DNA of 7,168 nucleotides from Robiginitomaculum sp. (lineage in GTDB: Bacteria; Pseudomonadota; Alphaproteobacteria; Caulobacterales; Maricaulaceae): the NCBI GenBank assembly GCA_027071965.1, contig JALSYJ010000318.1, positions 1 to 7,168 on the forward strand. Direction: 5' to 3'. The position numbers were made by a program, and so were the translations under genes. This document shows, piece after piece, positions 6,390-7,168 of the stretch. The stretch's first letter is position 1; the number at the start of each line of letters is the position of its first letter. The notes beneath the pieces are model-generated. The model was not told where the DNA came from, did no database searches, and saw nothing but the letters and a program-made list of their open reading frames with translations.

Positions 6390-6464
6390 CAGATCTCATC
6401 TTTGCTAACGGTTTTAATCGGAACAAAGATTGGGGCTGGTTATTGATTCGGTCAATTCAAATCG

Positions 6465-6502
6465 AAGAAAAAAGACCCTCTGCGGTGCAATGCAGAGGGT
6501 CT
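6465..6502 (-). terminator. Intrinsic terminator downstream of metB
   Basis: On the minus strand AGACCCTCTGC (6502-6492), an 8-nt loop and GCAGAGGGTCT (6483-6473) form a perfect 11-bp stem followed at once by a T-run (TTTTTCTTC). This is a textbook rho-independent terminator. It lies 72 nt after the metB stop and 75 nt before the acyl-CoA synthetase start, so it most simply ends the metB transcript; it could also act as an attenuator for the synthetase. The + strand side has no T-run. Confidence 0.85.
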
Positions 6503-6505
6503 GAT

Positions 6506-6561
6506 CGTGCTAGCGGCACGGGATGTAAACCTGTACTGGTAACATAGCAAAGCCCGTGCCG
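6506..6561 (-). ncRNA. Structured RNA element in the metB 3' region
   Basis: A 9-bp perfect stem pairs CGGCACGGG (6514-6522) with CCCGTGCCG (6553-6561), enclosing a 30-nt loop that can itself fold through ATGT/ACAT (6523-6526 with 6542-6545) and ACC/GGT (6529-6531 with 6538-6540). An alternative 5-bp stem, CGTGC (6506-6510) with GCACG (6516-6520), uses the same bases and excludes the long stem. Together with the adjacent terminator this makes a compact ~100-nt folded RNA tail on the minus strand. It might be a 3'-UTR-derived small RNA or a leader element for the next gene. I do not recognise it as a known RNA family; the folding is read by eye. Confidence 0.4.
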
Positions 6562-6574
6562 GTTTCTGACTGTA

Positions 6575-7168
6575 TCAAATTGAACCAGAAACTGCCTTGC
6601 CCAATGCCTGTTTTATATCGGCAATCAGGTCTTTTGTATGTTCCAGACCGATGGAAAACCGCACCAGGGTTTTGGAAATGCCGGCGGATTTTTGAGCTTC
6701 TGCGCTCATGGATGCGTGAGTCATAATTGCTGGCACACAGATCAGGCTTTCAAACCCGCCCAAAGATTCAGCAACAGTAAAAATTCTGGTTTCACGCAAT
6801 AATTGCAAGACATCAACAGATGAAGAAAACTCCACCGAGAACATCGAGCCAAATCCTGTTTGCTGCCGGGCGGCAATTTCATGTCCCGGATGGGTTTTAA
6901 GCGCCGGGTAAAAAATCCGCCTTATGCGCGAATCCTGTTTGAGTTCATGAATCAGGGCTGCGGCGCTTTCCTGCTGTTGTTCGGTGCGCAAAAACAAGGT
7001 GCGCACACCACGCAAGGTCATAAAGCTGTCAAACGGTGCCCCGGTAATGCCGGTACAATTGGCCCACCATGCCAGTTCATCTCCTATGGCAGGATCCCGT
7101 GCCAAGAGGGCGCCGCCTACCACATCGCTGTGGCCATTGATGAATTTGGTGGTGGAGTGAACCACCAT
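6575..7168 (-). CDS. metB: Cystathionine gamma-synthase, C-terminal part (5' end outside window)
   Basis: A PLP-dependent enzyme of the Cys/Met metabolism family; MetB joins an activated homoserine ester with cysteine to form cystathionine in methionine synthesis. The gene runs off the right edge, so the first visible Met is internal. The PLP-binding lysine lies in VVHSTTKFINGHSDVVGG (Lys8 of the visible part). Further blocks match MetB closely: ELAWWANCTGITGAPFDS, LRGVRTL, GHEIAARQQTGFGSMFSVEF, FTVAESLGGFESL, PAIMTHASM and VRFSIGLEHTKDLIADI at the C terminus. The ELAWWAN block and the C-terminal S-x-G-x-E favour gamma-synthase over the lyase, but a bifunctional gamma-synthase/gamma-lyase or O-acetylhomoserine-using relative cannot be excluded without the N-terminal half. 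The visible part is intact, ends in TGA at 6575-6577, and is followed by a strong terminator. Confidence 0.9.
   Translation of the reverse strand: MVVHSTTKFINGHSDVVGGALLARDPAIGDELAWWANCTGITGAPFDSFMTLRGVRTLFLRTEQQQESAAALIHELKQDSRIRRIFYPALKTHPGHEIAARQQTGFGSMFSVEFSSSVDVLQLLRETRIFTVAESLGGFESLICVPAIMTHASMSAEAQKSAGISKTLVRFSIGLEHTKDLIADIKQALGKAVSGSI

Larger units (their letters stand above)
6390..6574. other. Non-coding gap between metB and the acyl-CoA synthetase
   Basis: This 185-bp gap has no credible coding sequence. Its left-hand ~75 bp (6390-6464) is the only room for a separate promoter of the synthetase once the metB terminator has acted; I could not pick reliable -35/-10 boxes there. A GATTC (GANTC) site occurs at 6445-6449. 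The rest holds the terminator and the folded RNA element described separately. Confidence 0.6.

Noticed and set aside
6420..6440. GGAAC followed by a GTT, resembling an EcfG-type stress promoter
   Set aside because: The spacing to GTT is only about 14 bp, it points to the + strand, and no + strand gene lies downstream.
1..7168. Mobile element, CRISPR array, tRNA/rRNA or restriction partner for the methylase
   Set aside because: No terminal repeats, transposase motifs, regularly spaced repeats or RNA-gene signatures were seen; the methylase is an orphan CcrM type that needs no endonuclease partner.

Overview
The window looks like a chromosomal piece of an alphaproteobacterium. The main reason is a full-length CcrM-type GANTC adenine methyltransferase directly downstream of rnhB, with CtrA-like TTAACC boxes and a GATTC site in the gap between them. 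This is the cell-cycle wiring known from Caulobacter, Rhizobiales and Rhodobacterales. I cannot name the genus.

Layout. On the + strand are the 3' end of rnhB (2-361), a 119-bp regulatory gap (362-480) and ccrM (481-1569). A perfect hairpin at 1596-1622 separates ccrM from a run of convergent genes that are all on the minus strand. Read in their direction of transcription (right to left) these are: the C-terminal part of cystathionine gamma-synthase metB (7168-6575); a structured gap with a clear intrinsic terminator (6574-6390); a 597-aa long-chain acyl-CoA synthetase of the FATP type (6389-4596); a 73-aa protein of unknown function with a TTG start (4471-4250); a hormone-sensitive-lipase-family esterase (4224-3283); a membrane-anchored alpha/beta hydrolase (3216-2239); and a small secreted basic protein (2145-1642).

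How the genes may work together. rnhB and ccrM are housekeeping and cell-cycle genes. The middle minus-strand genes could form a lipid or ester utilisation group: two serine esterases would release carboxylic acids and the synthetase would activate fatty acids to CoA thioesters. Co-transcription is inferred only from shared strand and short gaps, and a possible terminator after the synthetase argues for at least one break. metB belongs to methionine biosynthesis and appears to be insulated by its own terminator.

I found no mobile element, CRISPR array, tRNA, rRNA, phage gene or defence island. The less ordinary signals are the ccrM promoter architecture, a structured RNA element after metB, a hairpin abutting the Shine-Dalgarno of the secreted-protein gene, and an altered signature motif in the acyl-CoA synthetase. 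I do not see a convincing new multi-gene system.
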